Part shown: positions 30,500-40,291 of the stretch, in pieces
Numbering within the stretch: the stretch's first letter is position 1
Layout: each line of letters starts with the position of its first letter
Assembly (NCBI RefSeq): GCF_002307355.1
Contig: NZ_CP017481.1
Span: forward strand, 1,116,001-1,180,000
Source of the DNA: Pectobacterium polaris
Lineage (GTDB): Bacteria; Pseudomonadota; Gammaproteobacteria; Enterobacterales; Enterobacteriaceae
Reading direction: 5' to 3'
Length of the DNA: 64,000 nt
Program-made: the position numbers and the translations under genes
Notes under the pieces: generated by a model
The model's database searches: none
What the model was told of the DNA's origin: nothing
The model's input: the letters and a program-made list of their open reading frames with translations, nothing else

Positions 30500-31930
30500 A
30501 TGATGAATAACAAACAACAATACCTGGATATCGCTGAAGGGAAGGGTGAAAAAGCGCCTTCAACGATGGTGGCTTTTTCCTCACGAGAGATGAATTATCC
30601 GCTGCTGGAAAGCCTGTTAGAGGCGCAATCATTTTTCACCGATGGCGAAGTAAGCTATACCGAGCAGGAACAGGGCGGATTCTTTTATACCTGTCGTCAT
30701 CATGATCGCGAGCTGACCTTTTATCTTGAGATTTCAGAGCGCGATCCCGAGAACCAAATCGCGCCAGTGTATTCAACCGACCCGATTTCGCCCGAGCTAC
30801 TGGCACAGGCGAATGCGGCGACGCAAGAAGTGATGGTTGAGTGTATTTTTGGGCAGAATCCGCTGGAAGACTACGTTCATCAGCTTCGTTTATTAAGCGC
30901 TGCGATACCGGATTTTCTCCTGGGCATCGATATTTCCGCTGCTGGTAATGTGTTTACCCGTGAATGGCTACGTTTTCAGCTGGAAGATGATGTCCTGCCG
31001 GAAATTGAATCGCTGTATACCATTCACGCCGTGTACGACACCGAGAACGATCCGCCAACGACATTCTGGTTCCACTCGCATGGTCTGGCGCGATGTGGCC
31101 TGACAGAGGCTGAATTAGTCATTCCCGAGACGCTCAGCTCGTATTATGGCATCCCGGATTTATTCAGAAGTTTTGTCAATAATGCCATTCAAAATCAGCA
31201 AATTACCTTTAACGAACCGATTCTGTGTGGGCAAACGGACAGTGGCTATGAATATCTGGTGGCGTTGCCGTTTGAAGAAGGGCTACGGCATGTGAATCAA
31301 TCCACGCCGATTGACCAACTGCGGCCTCTGGAAGACATGCGCTACGATCTGGAAGGGACGCCGGAAGGCGTGTTTCTGGGCGATTGCGCCGATCGGGATG
31401 ACGTGCATCAGGAGCCTTCCTGTATGCTGTTTCGTACCAATGAAGAAAACCCTGTACTGCAAACGTTCTTTAAAGGATTTGATGAGCAGAATGCCATCAT
31501 GTTCTGGCGCACGAATGCGGAAACGGCAGAAATGTCACGTAAGGCACAGCTGCGCTGGCACTATTTCGTCAATATGTTTAAAAACTACCACGTGAGTGAC
31601 GAACCCGCTAAGCCGGGTTTTTTAGCGAAACTACTCAAAAAAGCACCTGAGCCTGTCGAAAGTGAATGGCGCTTTATGGTGAAGTTTGGCATTCCTCATG
31701 GCGAAGAGGGAGAAGAGCGTGAACACATGTGGTTTGTGCCCGAAAAAATCGACGACGCGGTCGTCACCGGGACATTAATCAATCATCCGTTCTACGTTGA
31801 GGATATGCAGGAAGGCGGTGTTTACTCTATTGATATATCGTGGGTAACCGACTGGGCGATTTATTATCAGGGCGATAGCTATAAGCCTGATACAATTTAC
31901 AAATTGCTGAGCCATAGCCAGACTCACTGA
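30500..31930 (+). CDS. DUF4026 / DUF2314 domain protein, function unknown
   Basis: A 476-residue acidic soluble protein with no signal peptide or membrane segment. The first 300 residues fit DUF4026. The last 90 residues (from about EWRFMVKFGIPHGEEG) fit DUF2314, with the EHMWFVPEKIDD start, the GTLINHPFYV centre and WVTDWAIYYQ near the end. ATG 30500 and 30503 are both possible. It lies 24 bases after apeR on the same strand and may be co-transcribed, but nothing ties it to pigment synthesis. No function is assigned. Confidence 0.75.
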   Translation: MMNNKQQYLDIAEGKGEKAPSTMVAFSSREMNYPLLESLLEAQSFFTDGEVSYTEQEQGGFFYTCRHHDRELTFYLEISERDPENQIAPVYSTDPISPELLAQANAATQEVMVECIFGQNPLEDYVHQLRLLSAAIPDFLLGIDISAAGNVFTREWLRFQLEDDVLPEIESLYTIHAVYDTENDPPTTFWFHSHGLARCGLTEAELVIPETLSSYYGIPDLFRSFVNNAIQNQQITFNEPILCGQTDSGYEYLVALPFEEGLRHVNQSTPIDQLRPLEDMRYDLEGTPEGVFLGDCADRDDVHQEPSCMLFRTNEENPVLQTFFKGFDEQNAIMFWRTNAETAEMSRKAQLRWHYFVNMFKNYHVSDEPAKPGFLAKLLKKAPEPVESEWRFMVKFGIPHGEEGEEREHMWFVPEKIDDAVVTGTLINHPFYVEDMQEGGVYSIDISWVTDWAIYYQGDSYKPDTIYKLLSHSQTH

Positions 31931-31943
31931 TCTCTTTCCTTCC

Positions 31944-31969
31944 CCAGTCAGAACGCCTGTTCTGGCTGG
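31944..31969 (+). terminator. Hairpin after the DUF4026 gene
   Basis: An 11-bp stem (CCAGTCAGAAC / GTTCTGGCTGG, one G-T wobble) with a GCCT loop lies 13 bases after the stop. No T tract follows, so it may be a 3'-end stabiliser or Rho-assisted terminator. Confidence 0.5.
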
Positions 31970-32000
31970 TGGCACCTGAATTTCCCAGCCTTCTGTGTCT

Positions 32001-32040
32001 TTGTCATAAAACTGTCATATTACGTACATTTTACTGTCAC
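32001..32040 (+). promoter_or_regulatory. Tandem Pho boxes (PhoB binding) of the pst operon
   Basis: TTGTCATAAAACTGTCAT (32001-32018) is nearly the consensus Pho box. A second box, CGTACATTTTACTGTCAC, lies 22 bases on (32023-32040), the same spacing and order as recalled for E. coli pstS. A -10-like TACACT is at 32070-32075. Phosphate-starvation activation by PhoB is expected. Confidence 0.92.
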
Positions 32041-32072
32041 CGAATTGTCCTATTTTTCCTCCTGCGAACTAC

Positions 32073-32113
32073 ACTCTGATTTGATAACTCTGATTTGATA
32101 ACTCTGATAGATA
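32073..32113 (+). repeat. 14-bp tandem repeat in the pstS leader
   Basis: The unit ACTCTGATTTGATA occurs twice exactly (32073-32086, 32087-32100), then once with a one-base loss/change (32101-32113). It spans the end of the predicted -10 element and the likely transcription start. Confidence 0.9.
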
Positions 32114-32156
32114 ACGACGTTACGTCGACACGTTTGAGTATCCCACAGGAGGGATT

Positions 32157-33197
32157 ATGAAACCGATGCGTACCACTCTTGCCAGTGTTGTTGCGGCAAC
32201 TCTTTCTCTGACGGCATTTTCTGCTTTAGCTGCTGCTAACCTCACCGGTGCCGGTGCGACATTCCCTGCGCCTGTTTATGCCAAATGGGCTGACTCCTAT
32301 CAAAAAGAAACCGGTAATAAAGTTAACTATCAAGGCATCGGTTCTTCTGGCGGTGTAAAACAGATTATCGCTAAAACGGTCGATTTCGGTGCTTCTGACG
32401 CGCCTCTGGCTGACGAAAAATTAGCACAGGATGGTTTATTCCAGTTCCCAACCGTTATCGGTGGCGTGGTGCTGGCAGTGAACGTTCCTGGTATCAAATC
32501 TGGCGATTTAACGCTGGATGGTAAAACGCTGGGTGATATCTACCTGGGCAACATCAAAAAATGGAACGACCCAGCAATCACTAAACTGAACCCGAATGCC
32601 AAGCTGCCGGATCAGGACATCGCTGTGGTTCGTCGTGCTGACGGCTCTGGTACGTCTTTCGTGTTCACTAGCTACCTGGCAAAAGTGAACCCAGAGTGGA
32701 AAGAGAAGATTGGCGCAGGTTCTACCGTGAACTGGCCAACCGGTCTGGGCGGTAAAGGTAACGATGGTATCGCGGCGTTCGTACAGCGTCTGCCTGGTTC
32801 TATCGGCTACGTAGAATACGCGTATGCCAAGCAGAACAACCTGGCTTACACCAAACTGATTTCTGCCGATGGCAAAGCAGTTAGCCCAACTGGCGCAAGC
32901 TTCAGCAACGCAGCTAAAGAGATCGACTGGAGCAAGTCTTTCGCTCAGGATCTGACGAACCAGAAAGGCGCTGATGCATGGCCGATCACTTCAACCACGT
33001 TCATCCTGGTTCACACCAAACAGGAAAAACCTGAGCAGGGCACTGAAGTGTTGAAATTCTTCGACTGGGCGTTCAAAAAAGGCGGTGAGCAAGCTGAAGC
33101 GCTGGATTACGCCACGTTGCCAAAAGAAGTGGTTGAGCAAATCCGTGCTGCCTGGAAAACTCAGGTAAAAGACAGCAGCGGTAAAGCACTGTACTAA
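32157..33197 (+). CDS. pstS: Phosphate-binding periplasmic protein PstS
   Basis: A 346-residue periplasmic high-affinity phosphate-binding protein (E. coli 346 aa). The signal peptide ends near ALAAA (residue 25), with the mature N-terminus close to [15 protein letters not shown]. Phosphate-ligating segments GSSGG and [10 protein letters not shown] are present. ATG 32157 has CAGGAGGG just before it. It is the first and most highly expressed gene of pstSCAB-phoU, separated from pstC by 162 bases with an internal hairpin. Confidence 0.98.
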   Translation: MKPMRTTLASVVAATLSLTAFSALAAANLTGAGATFPAPVYAKWADSYQKETGNKVNYQGIGSSGGVKQIIAKTVDFGASDAPLADEKLAQDGLFQFPTVIGGVVLAVNVPGIKSGDLTLDGKTLGDIYLGNIKKWNDPAITKLNPNAKLPDQDIAVVRRADGSGTSFVFTSYLAKVNPEWKEKIGAGSTVNWPTGLGGKGNDGIAAFVQRLPGSIGYVEYAYAKQNNLAYTKLISADGKAVSPTGASFSNAAKEIDWSKSFAQDLTNQKGADAWPITSTTFILVHTKQEKPEQGTEVLKFFDWAFKKGGEQAEALDYATLPKEVVEQIRAAWKTQVKDSSGKALY

Positions 33198-33202
33198 TTA
33201 TT

Positions 33203-33225
33203 GTATCGACACGTCGTGTTGATAC
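33203..33225 (+). terminator. Hairpin between pstS and pstC
   Basis: A 10-bp stem (GTATCGACAC / GTGTTGATAC, one G-T wobble) with a GTC loop starts five bases after the pstS stop. It lacks a T tract, so it more likely protects the pstS mRNA 3' end or causes partial termination, giving excess binding protein over permease. Confidence 0.6.
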
Positions 33226-33359
33226 CCAGAGCGTGATGAGGTTGTCAGGTTCTGGGAAATACGTAGTGGAATAACAAGTCGTATCGGGGCGGAGAGGTGA
33301 TAGCAACCTCTCTGCCTTCAATAGCTTATCAAATGTAGTTAAAACGAGAAGAGAGACGT

Positions 33360-34319
33360 ATGGCGGAGTACAAGCCAACTATCAAAGCCCCGGGAAAGTA
33401 TGGCGATATCCTCTTCAGCGCGCTGGTAAAACTGGCGGCGCTGGTCACGCTACTGCTATTGGGTGGCATCATTGTTTCCCTGATTGTGGCGTCCTGGCCT
33501 AGCATCGAGAAGTTCGGTTTTGCCTTCTTGTGGACGAAAGAGTGGGATGCGCCCGCAGAGCAGTTTGGTGCACTGGTTCCGATTTACGGCACCATCGTTA
33601 CCTCACTGATTGCACTGACTATTGCGATTCCGATTAGCTTCGGGATTGCGCTATTTCTGACAGAACTGGCACCAGCCTGGTTGAAGCGTCCGCTTGGCGT
33701 GGCGATTGAATTGCTGGCGGCCATACCGAGTATTGTTTATGGCATGTGGGGGCTGTTCATTTTCGCTCCGCTGTTTGCCAAATACTTCCAACAGCCGGTG
33801 GGCAACGTCCTGTCCGGTATTCCTATTGTTGGCTCGCTGTTCTCCGGCCCAGCATTCGGGATCGGTATTCTGGCTGCTGGTGTCATTCTGGCCATCATGA
33901 TTATCCCGTACATTGCGGCGGTGATGCGTGATGTGTTTGAGCAAACGCCGGTGATGATGAAAGAGTCCGCTTACGGCATTGGCTGTACGACGTGGGAAGT
34001 CATCTGGCGCATTGTGCTGCCTTACACCAAAAACGGTGTGATCGGCGGGGTGATGTTGGGACTGGGACGCGCGTTGGGGGAAACCATGGCGGTGACCTTT
34101 ATCATCGGTAACACCTACCAGCTCGACAGCGCGTCACTGTATATGCCAGGCAACAGTATTACTTCTGCGCTGGCGAACGAATTCGCTGAAGCGGAATCCG
34201 GCCTGCACACGGCGGCGCTGATGGAGCTGGGGCTGATTCTGTTTGTGATTACCTTTATTGTTCTGGCATGTTCAAAGCTGATGGTTATGCGTCTGGCTAA
34301 AAATGAGGGGGCGCGCTAA
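33360..34319 (+). CDS. pstC: Phosphate ABC transporter permease PstC
   Basis: A 319-residue inner-membrane permease with six main membrane helices (E. coli 319 aa). The cytoplasmic EAA-type loop that contacts PstB includes [20 protein letters not shown] and GETMAVTF. It shares the overlap TAATG (34317-34321) with pstA, so the two are translationally coupled. Confidence 0.97.
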   Translation: MAEYKPTIKAPGKYGDILFSALVKLAALVTLLLLGGIIVSLIVASWPSIEKFGFAFLWTKEWDAPAEQFGALVPIYGTIVTSLIALTIAIPISFGIALFLTELAPAWLKRPLGVAIELLAAIPSIVYGMWGLFIFAPLFAKYFQQPVGNVLSGIPIVGSLFSGPAFGIGILAAGVILAIMIIPYIAAVMRDVFEQTPVMMKESAYGIGCTTWEVIWRIVLPYTKNGVIGGVMLGLGRALGETMAVTFIIGNTYQLDSASLYMPGNSITSALANEFAEAESGLHTAALMELGLILFVITFIVLACSKLMVMRLAKNEGAR

Positions 34320-35206
34320 TGGCTACATTAGGCATAGAGCAAGACGCTGCTCTGGAGCGTTCGCGGCGTAAAATGCAGGCCTGGCGTCGCCAGAAAAACC
34401 GGATTGCGCTGTTCTTATCCATGTCCACGATGGTGTTCGGCCTGTTCTGGCTGGTCTGGATTCTGTTTTCGACCGTGACCCGAGGCGTGGATGGCATGTC
34501 TCTGGCGTTGTTTACCGAAATGACGCCGCCGCCTAATACGGCGGGTGGCGGGTTGGCGAATGCCATCGTCGGGAGCGGATTACTGATTCTGTGGGCAACG
34601 CTGCTGGGTACACCGCTGGGGATTATGGCGGGCATTTATCTGGCGGAATACGGTCGTAAATCCTGGATCGCCGAAGTGATTCGTTTCATCAACGACATTC
34701 TGCTGTCTGCACCGTCGATTGTGGTGGGTCTGTTTGTCTACACGCTTGTGGTGGCAAAAATGCAGCACTTCTCCGGCTGGGCAGGCGTGATTGCGCTGGC
34801 GCTGTTGCAGGTACCGATTGTGATTCGTACCACCGAGAACATGCTTAAACTGGTGCCGGATAGCCTGCGTGAAGCGGCTTATGCGCTGGGTACGCCGAAA
34901 TGGAAAATGATTTCTGCAATTACGCTGAAGGCATCGGTATCGGGCATCATCACCGGGGTATTGTTGGCCATCGCGCGTATCGCTGGGGAAACCGCGCCGC
35001 TGCTGTTTACGTCGCTGTCGAATCAGTTCTGGAGCACGGATATGATGCATCCGATTGCTAACCTGCCAGTCACCATATTTAAGTTTGCCATGAGCCCGTT
35101 TGTGGAGTGGCAACAGCTGGCTTGGGCGGGTGTACTGCTGATTACGATGTGTGTGCTGCTGCTGAATATTCTGGCGCGCGTTATTTTCTCTGCCAAGAAG
35201 CACTAA
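34319..35206 (+). CDS. pstA: Phosphate ABC transporter permease PstA
   Basis: A 295-residue partner permease of PstC (E. coli 296 aa), six membrane helices. The EAA loop region is near residues 185-230 and includes [20 protein letters not shown] and [15 protein letters not shown] 34319 overlaps the pstC stop. Together PstC and PstA form the transmembrane phosphate path. Confidence 0.97.
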   Translation: MATLGIEQDAALERSRRKMQAWRRQKNRIALFLSMSTMVFGLFWLVWILFSTVTRGVDGMSLALFTEMTPPPNTAGGGLANAIVGSGLLILWATLLGTPLGIMAGIYLAEYGRKSWIAEVIRFINDILLSAPSIVVGLFVYTLVVAKMQHFSGWAGVIALALLQVPIVIRTTENMLKLVPDSLREAAYALGTPKWKMISAITLKASVSGIITGVLLAIARIAGETAPLLFTSLSNQFWSTDMMHPIANLPVTIFKFAMSPFVEWQQLAWAGVLLITMCVLLLNILARVIFSAKKH

Positions 35207-35232
35207 TTCGCTAAGAAATAGTCGTTTTCTGA

Positions 35233-36066
<834 letters not shown>

Positions 36067-36078
36067 TTAGGAAGCATC

Positions 36079-36810
36079 ATGGATAATCTGAATCTGAACA
36101 AACACATTTCCGGTCAGTTTAACGCCGAACTGGAACACATCCGCACGCAGGTCCTGACCATGGGCGGGCTGGTGGAGCAACAACTGAGTGACGCGATTAC
36201 CGCGATGCATAATCAGGACGCGAATCTGGCTCAGCAGGTTATTGAAGGCGACGCCAAAGTTAACATGATGGAAGTGGCGATCGATGAGGCCTGCGTGCGC
36301 ATTATTGCGAAGCGCCAGCCTACCGCCAGCGATCTGCGTCTGGTGATGGCGATCATCAAAACCATCTCCGAGCTGGAACGTATCGGTGACGTGGCGGATA
36401 AAATCTGTCGCACCGCGCTGGAGAAATTCTCCCATCAGCATCAGCCGCTGCTGGTGAGTCTGGAGTCATTAGGGCGCCACACCGTACAGATGCTGCATGA
36501 TGTGCTGGATGCGTTTGCCCGCATGGATCTGGACGAAGCGATTCGTATTTATCGCGAAGACAAAAAAGTGGATAAAGAGTACGAAGGGATTGTGCGTCAA
36601 CTGATGACCCACATGATGGAAGATCCTCGCACCATCCCAAGCGTACTGACGGCGTTGTTCTGCGCTCGTTCTATCGAGCGTATCGGTGACCGTTGCCAGA
36701 ACATCTGCGAATTTATCTTCTATTTCGTCAAAGGTCAGGATTTCCGCCACCTCGGCGGCGATGCGCTGGAAAAGCTGCTGGCGCAGAAAGATAAGAAAGA
36801 AGAAGAGTAA
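36079..36810 (+). CDS. phoU: Phosphate signalling regulator PhoU
   Basis: A 243-residue all-helical protein with two PhoU repeats, each with an E-x-x-x-D-x-x-x-D-type metal-binding core ([12 protein letters not shown] near residue 97 and [12 protein letters not shown] near residue 200). It links Pst to the PhoR sensor and restrains the Pho regulon when phosphate is ample. Twelve bases after pstB. The operon ends at the terminator 36836-36863. Confidence 0.97.
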   Translation: MDNLNLNKHISGQFNAELEHIRTQVLTMGGLVEQQLSDAITAMHNQDANLAQQVIEGDAKVNMMEVAIDEACVRIIAKRQPTASDLRLVMAIIKTISELERIGDVADKICRTALEKFSHQHQPLLVSLESLGRHTVQMLHDVLDAFARMDLDEAIRIYREDKKVDKEYEGIVRQLMTHMMEDPRTIPSVLTALFCARSIERIGDRCQNICEFIFYFVKGQDFRHLGGDALEKLLAQKDKKEEE

Positions 36811-36835
36811 GCCCGTTCTTACGCTTATCATGCTG

Positions 36836-36863
36836 ACGCCCTGCTTGCAGGGCGTTATTTTTT
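36836..36863 (+). terminator. Terminator of the pst-phoU operon
   Basis: A perfect 9-bp stem (ACGCCCTGC / GCAGGGCGT) with a two-base loop is followed by TATTTTTT. It lies 26 bases beyond phoU and just before the convergent sutR stop. Confidence 0.92.
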
Positions 36864-36871
36864 ATCAGGAT

Positions 36872-37441
36872 TTAGTTTTTATCAGGGTAATGAATCAAAT
36901 CGTGGAAGCGCACCGTGGTGTCGGCAGGGTTGTGGTAGCGGTGTTCTCTGTCGGCGGCAAAGCGTAGCGCATCCCCGGCGGACAACACATGCGTCTGCCC
37001 ATCAACGGTCATCTCCAGTTGTCCCTCCAACACAATAATATGCTCGATCACCCCGTTTTCATGCGCCGATGAGGTGCTGCTGGCACCCGCCGCCAGCTCA
37101 ATCACCAACATATCAAAACGTAGTTTTTCGTCGAAGGGGAAGAGGGGAACCACGTGCATTCCCGCTTCGTCTTCCCTGAATGACGATCCCGCACCCGAGC
37201 GATAGGTCACGTCTTCATCCGCGAGCGTCGGTTCGATAAAGGTAGAGAACGCGACATTCATGCCGGTTGCAATTTTCCACAGAGTGGCGACCGTCGGGCT
37301 GGATTCACCGCGCTCGATCTGGCCGAGCATTGCTTTGCTCACACCCGTCTCTTCTGCCGCCCGCGTGAGGCTCCAGCCTTTCTCTTGCCTTAACGTTTTC
37401 AACGTATTGCCAATGTGGCTGGTTAGCTCATCAGACATCAA
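36872..37441 (-). CDS. sutR: XRE-cupin transcription regulator, SutR (YdcN) type
   Basis: A 189-residue regulator. The N-terminal helix-turn-helix (residues 11-65) contains WSLTRAAEETGVSKAMLGQIE. The C-terminal cupin (about 100-185) ends with the DREHRYHNP strand. It matches E. coli SutR (YdcN), a regulator linked to sulfur utilisation genes, and as in E. coli it is divergent from the BenE-type transporter gene ydcO. Two copies of a GTGCGTTATAACGCAC-type palindrome lie in the shared 88-base gap, probably its operators. Confidence 0.85.
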   Translation of the reverse strand: MMSDELTSHIGNTLKTLRQEKGWSLTRAAEETGVSKAMLGQIERGESSPTVATLWKIATGMNVAFSTFIEPTLADEDVTYRSGAGSSFREDEAGMHVVPLFPFDEKLRFDMLVIELAAGASSTSSAHENGVIEHIIVLEGQLEMTVDGQTHVLSAGDALRFAADREHRYHNPADTTVRFHDLIHYPDKN

Positions 37442-37456
37442 TATTGGCTCCTGCTT

Positions 37457-37510
37457 GTGCGTTATAGCGCACGCTGCTATGTTAACGCTTTCTGTGCGTT
37501 ATAACGCACA
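37457..37510. promoter_or_regulatory. Paired palindromic operators between sutR and ydcO
   Basis: TGTGCGTTATAACGCACA (37493-37510) is a perfect 18-bp palindrome. GTGCGTTATAGCGCAC (37457-37472) is the same site with one unmatched pair. The centres are 37 bases apart, about 3.5 helical turns. They are the natural binding sites for the adjacent XRE-cupin regulator. Confidence 0.82.
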
Positions 37511-37529
37511 ACAAAAGTGAAGGTATACC

Positions 37530-38708
37530 ATGCCTGCGTCATTTGCGCTAAAAGATGTCACCTTTTCGACCCTCATCGCTGGCTTTGTTGCGGTGCTGGT
37601 GGGCTACACCAGCTCGGCCGCCATCATTTTTCAGGCAGCGGAAGCGGCGGGTGCCAGTGCGGTGCAGATCGGCGGCTGGTTAAGTATGTTGGGGATTGCC
37701 CAAGGGCTGGCATCGATTAGCCTGTCGCTGTACTACCGTGCGCCGATACTGGCGGCGTGGTCAACACCGGGGGCGGCTCTGCTGGTCACCAGCCTGCCGG
37801 GTACGTCGCTCAATGAGGCGATCGGCGTATTTCTGTTTGCCTCCGCGCTTATCTTTATCTGTGGGATCACTGGTCTTTTTGCCCGCCTGATGAATGTGAT
37901 TCCGCAGGCCATTTCTGCCGCAATGCTGGCGGGTATTTTGCTGCGCTTTGGCGCTGATGCCTTTCTTTCCCTGCAACAGGATTTCTGGCTGGCTTTTGCG
38001 ATGTGCGTAACCTATTTGCTCAGCCGTCGGTTGCTGCCGCGCTTTGCTATTGTGCTGACGCTGCTTGCTGGCCTGCTGCTGGCCTTATTTCGTGGGCAAA
38101 TTGCGGTTTCTGATTCGCCGCTGGTGTTCGCTGCGCCGGAATTCATTACACCGCATTTTTCGTGGGCGTCTCTGCTTGGTGTAGGTATTCCGTTTTTCAT
38201 TGTCACCATGGCATCGCAGAACGCACCGGGCGTTGCCACGCTGAAAGCGGCGGGCTATCAGGTTCCCATATCACCGCTGATTACCATTACTGCATTAATC
38301 GCGCTGATTTTGACGCCGTTCGGTGGTTTTTCCGTGTGTATCGCCGCGATTACCGCCGCGATCTGTATGGGGCCGGACGTGCATCCCGATCCGAAGAAAC
38401 GCTATCTTGCTGCCGTTGCTGCTGGTGGGTTTTATCTGCTGGCGGGCGTTTTTGGCGGTTCTATCGGGCAGCTTTTCACAGCTTTGCCGCAGCCGCTGAT
38501 TCACGCTATCGCCGGTTTGGCGCTGCTCAGCACTATTTCAGGCAGTTTGTATCGCGCGTTGCTGGATGAAAAACAGCGGGATGCCGCGGTGGTCACCTTC
38601 CTGATTACCGCTTCTGGATTGACGCTGTGGGGAATTGGTGCGGCATTTTGGGGACTGATTGGGGGGATGATGACCTGGTTTATTTTGTCAGTAAGGGAAA
38701 AGAGTTAG
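37530..38708 (+). CDS. ydcO: BenE-family transporter, YdcO type
   Basis: A 392-residue inner-membrane protein with about 12 hydrophobic segments, of the benzoate/H+ symporter (BenE) family. It matches E. coli YdcO in size and neighbour (sutR/ydcN). Conserved features include ASQNAPGVATLKAAGY (about residues 228-243) and GGFSVCIAAITAAICMG. ATG 37530 follows GTGAAGGTATACC. Substrate uncertain: the benzoate name comes from distant Acinetobacter BenE. Confidence 0.85.
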   Translation: MPASFALKDVTFSTLIAGFVAVLVGYTSSAAIIFQAAEAAGASAVQIGGWLSMLGIAQGLASISLSLYYRAPILAAWSTPGAALLVTSLPGTSLNEAIGVFLFASALIFICGITGLFARLMNVIPQAISAAMLAGILLRFGADAFLSLQQDFWLAFAMCVTYLLSRRLLPRFAIVLTLLAGLLLALFRGQIAVSDSPLVFAAPEFITPHFSWASLLGVGIPFFIVTMASQNAPGVATLKAAGYQVPISPLITITALIALILTPFGGFSVCIAAITAAICMGPDVHPDPKKRYLAAVAAGGFYLLAGVFGGSIGQLFTALPQPLIHAIAGLALLSTISGSLYRALLDEKQRDAAVVTFLITASGLTLWGIGAAFWGLIGGMMTWFILSVREKS

Positions 38709-38837
38709 AGCTAAATGCGCAAAGGAAAACACACGAGAGCGCAATGTGTCTTAAATGGGATACTCTGTGTTTCTGGTTGAGGTAGTGTGGGCAATATAGC
38801 CTTGTGTTAAATATGGATTTATTACAACGGAGGCTTC

Positions 38838-39227
38838 ATGAATTTTCACCATCTGCGTATAGCACGACCAGTAAGCAATCTGAAGCTCAGTTGTGAAATG
38901 TACTGTCGTGGGCTTGATCTAAAAAAATTAGGTTCATTTTCAGACCATGAAGGTTTTAGCGGAGCTATGTTGGGGTGTAGTGATTTAGGCTGGCACCTTG
39001 AATTTACGCAGTGCCATCACCATCCGGTATCACCTTCTCCATCGGATGAGGATTTACTGGTTCTGTACATCGTGGATAAGGTGTTATGGGACGAGGCATG
39101 TTCAAGAATGGACGAGGCCGGATTTGCTAGAGTCAGCTCGTTCAATCCTTACTGGGATAAAGATGGTGTGACTTTTCATGATCATGATGGGTACAGGATT
39201 GTTATCCAGAACCGGCAGTGGGAATAA
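38838..39227 (+). CDS. VOC (glyoxalase/bleomycin resistance) superfamily protein
   Basis: A 129-residue single-domain protein with the beta-alpha-beta-beta-beta VOC fold pattern: FHHLRIARPVSNLKLSCEMY at the start, HLEFTQC in the middle, DGVTFHDHDGYRIVIQN at the end. The His at residue 4, the Glu of HLEFTQ and the late acidic/His cluster could bind a metal. ATG 38838 follows ACGGAGGC. No substrate is evident. A hairpin terminator lies 72 bases after the stop. Confidence 0.8.
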   Translation: MNFHHLRIARPVSNLKLSCEMYCRGLDLKKLGSFSDHEGFSGAMLGCSDLGWHLEFTQCHHHPVSPSPSDEDLLVLYIVDKVLWDEACSRMDEAGFARVSSFNPYWDKDGVTFHDHDGYRIVIQNRQWE

Positions 39228-39298
39228 CCTTGACAGCGCTTTATAGGCCTATGGTAAATAGAATGTATAGGCTAGCTCACTCGGACTAGCATGAAAGC

Positions 39299-39330
39299 AA
39301 AAAAGGCTCACCATATGGCGAGCCTTTTTT
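39299..39330 (+). terminator. Rho-independent terminator after the VOC gene
   Basis: AAAAAAGGCTC pairs with GAGCCTTTTTT, with a further CC/GG inner pair and an ATAT tip. The symmetrical A and T tracts would let it work in both directions. Confidence 0.88.
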
Positions 39331-39415
39331 GTATAGCGACTTCTGTTGTCCTCGGGGGAAGCATTGCTGCTAACAAGTCCCGTGGCTAGTGATATCAGTA
39401 TAAGGATCATTGACG

Positions 39416-40075
39416 ATGTCGTCAAACAGCATAAAGGATAGCCTCTCTGCGGCCAGAATAGGAACGTATGAAAATATCGTCGGCGGACCGACTGGCTTGC
39501 TTCAGACAGAAAAAGCCTTAAAGCTTTACATGTGGAATGCGCAAATCTCAGCCGCTTTTTTTGTTCCTCTTCATGTGTGCGAAGTCCTCACGCGCAATGC
39601 TATTTCTGAGGTCATTGAAGCGGTATACGGGGACAGGTGGCCTTGGTCCATTGGTTTTGAGAGAAGCCTACCGATCCCTATCCATGGCTATAAACCAAAA
39701 GATGATCTGATTACTGGGCGGCGAAATCAGCCAACGACGGGAAAAGTTATCCCTGAACTAAAGTTTGTTTTCTGGCAAAAAATGCTGACCGGAAGATTTG
39801 ATACTCGCTTATGGAACAATCACATACTAACCGCTTTCCCTCATGCCGTCGCCCAGGGCCTGAGTGCCGCGCAGTTGCGTCAGAATCTCTATAATGATTT
39901 AGAAACTGTAAGAAAACTGCGTAACCGCATTGCTCATCACGAACCTATAATCAACCGGAACCTGCTGGATGATTTCGCAACGATAAAAAGAATTATTGCG
40001 TACCGGTGCGAACATTCGGTTGAGTGGATGCAAAACAATCAGATGTTGCTCCCGCTCCTTACACTTAAACCGTAG
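39416..40075 (+). CDS. Abi-family HEPN-domain protein
   Basis: A 219-residue soluble protein starting at ATG 39416 (AAGGA nine bases upstream; the frame extends to a TTG at 39410). The first 60 residues (LSAARIGTYENI, LKLYMWNAQISAAFFVPLH, VLTRNAISEVIE) match the short 'Abi-like' family of phage-abortive-infection-related proteins. Near residue 168, KLRNRIAHHEPI contains R-x4-H, the HEPN ribonuclease motif, so an RNA-cleaving activity is likely. It stands alone between a terminator and an ABC importer, with no antitoxin-like partner gene. Role in phage defence is inferred from family only. Confidence 0.72.
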   Translation: MSSNSIKDSLSAARIGTYENIVGGPTGLLQTEKALKLYMWNAQISAAFFVPLHVCEVLTRNAISEVIEAVYGDRWPWSIGFERSLPIPIHGYKPKDDLITGRRNQPTTGKVIPELKFVFWQKMLTGRFDTRLWNNHILTAFPHAVAQGLSAAQLRQNLYNDLETVRKLRNRIAHHEPIINRNLLDDFATIKRIIAYRCEHSVEWMQNNQMLLPLLTLKP

Positions 40076-40291
40076 TAATACTGTGCCTGGCTGTCGTTAT
40101 CTCTTCCGAAAAAGTCTGAATAGGAGATTTCCTGTCGCTTTCCATCAATCTACCTAGCTGTACCTGAATCAGGATAATCTGCCAGAATACCGAAGTAACA
40201 TAAGGTTATATTATAGCTATTTATGTTATTTCCCGCGTTTTCGCCCTGCTGATAGCCTGCGGTTAATACAGCAATAATTAAGGGGCAGGGA

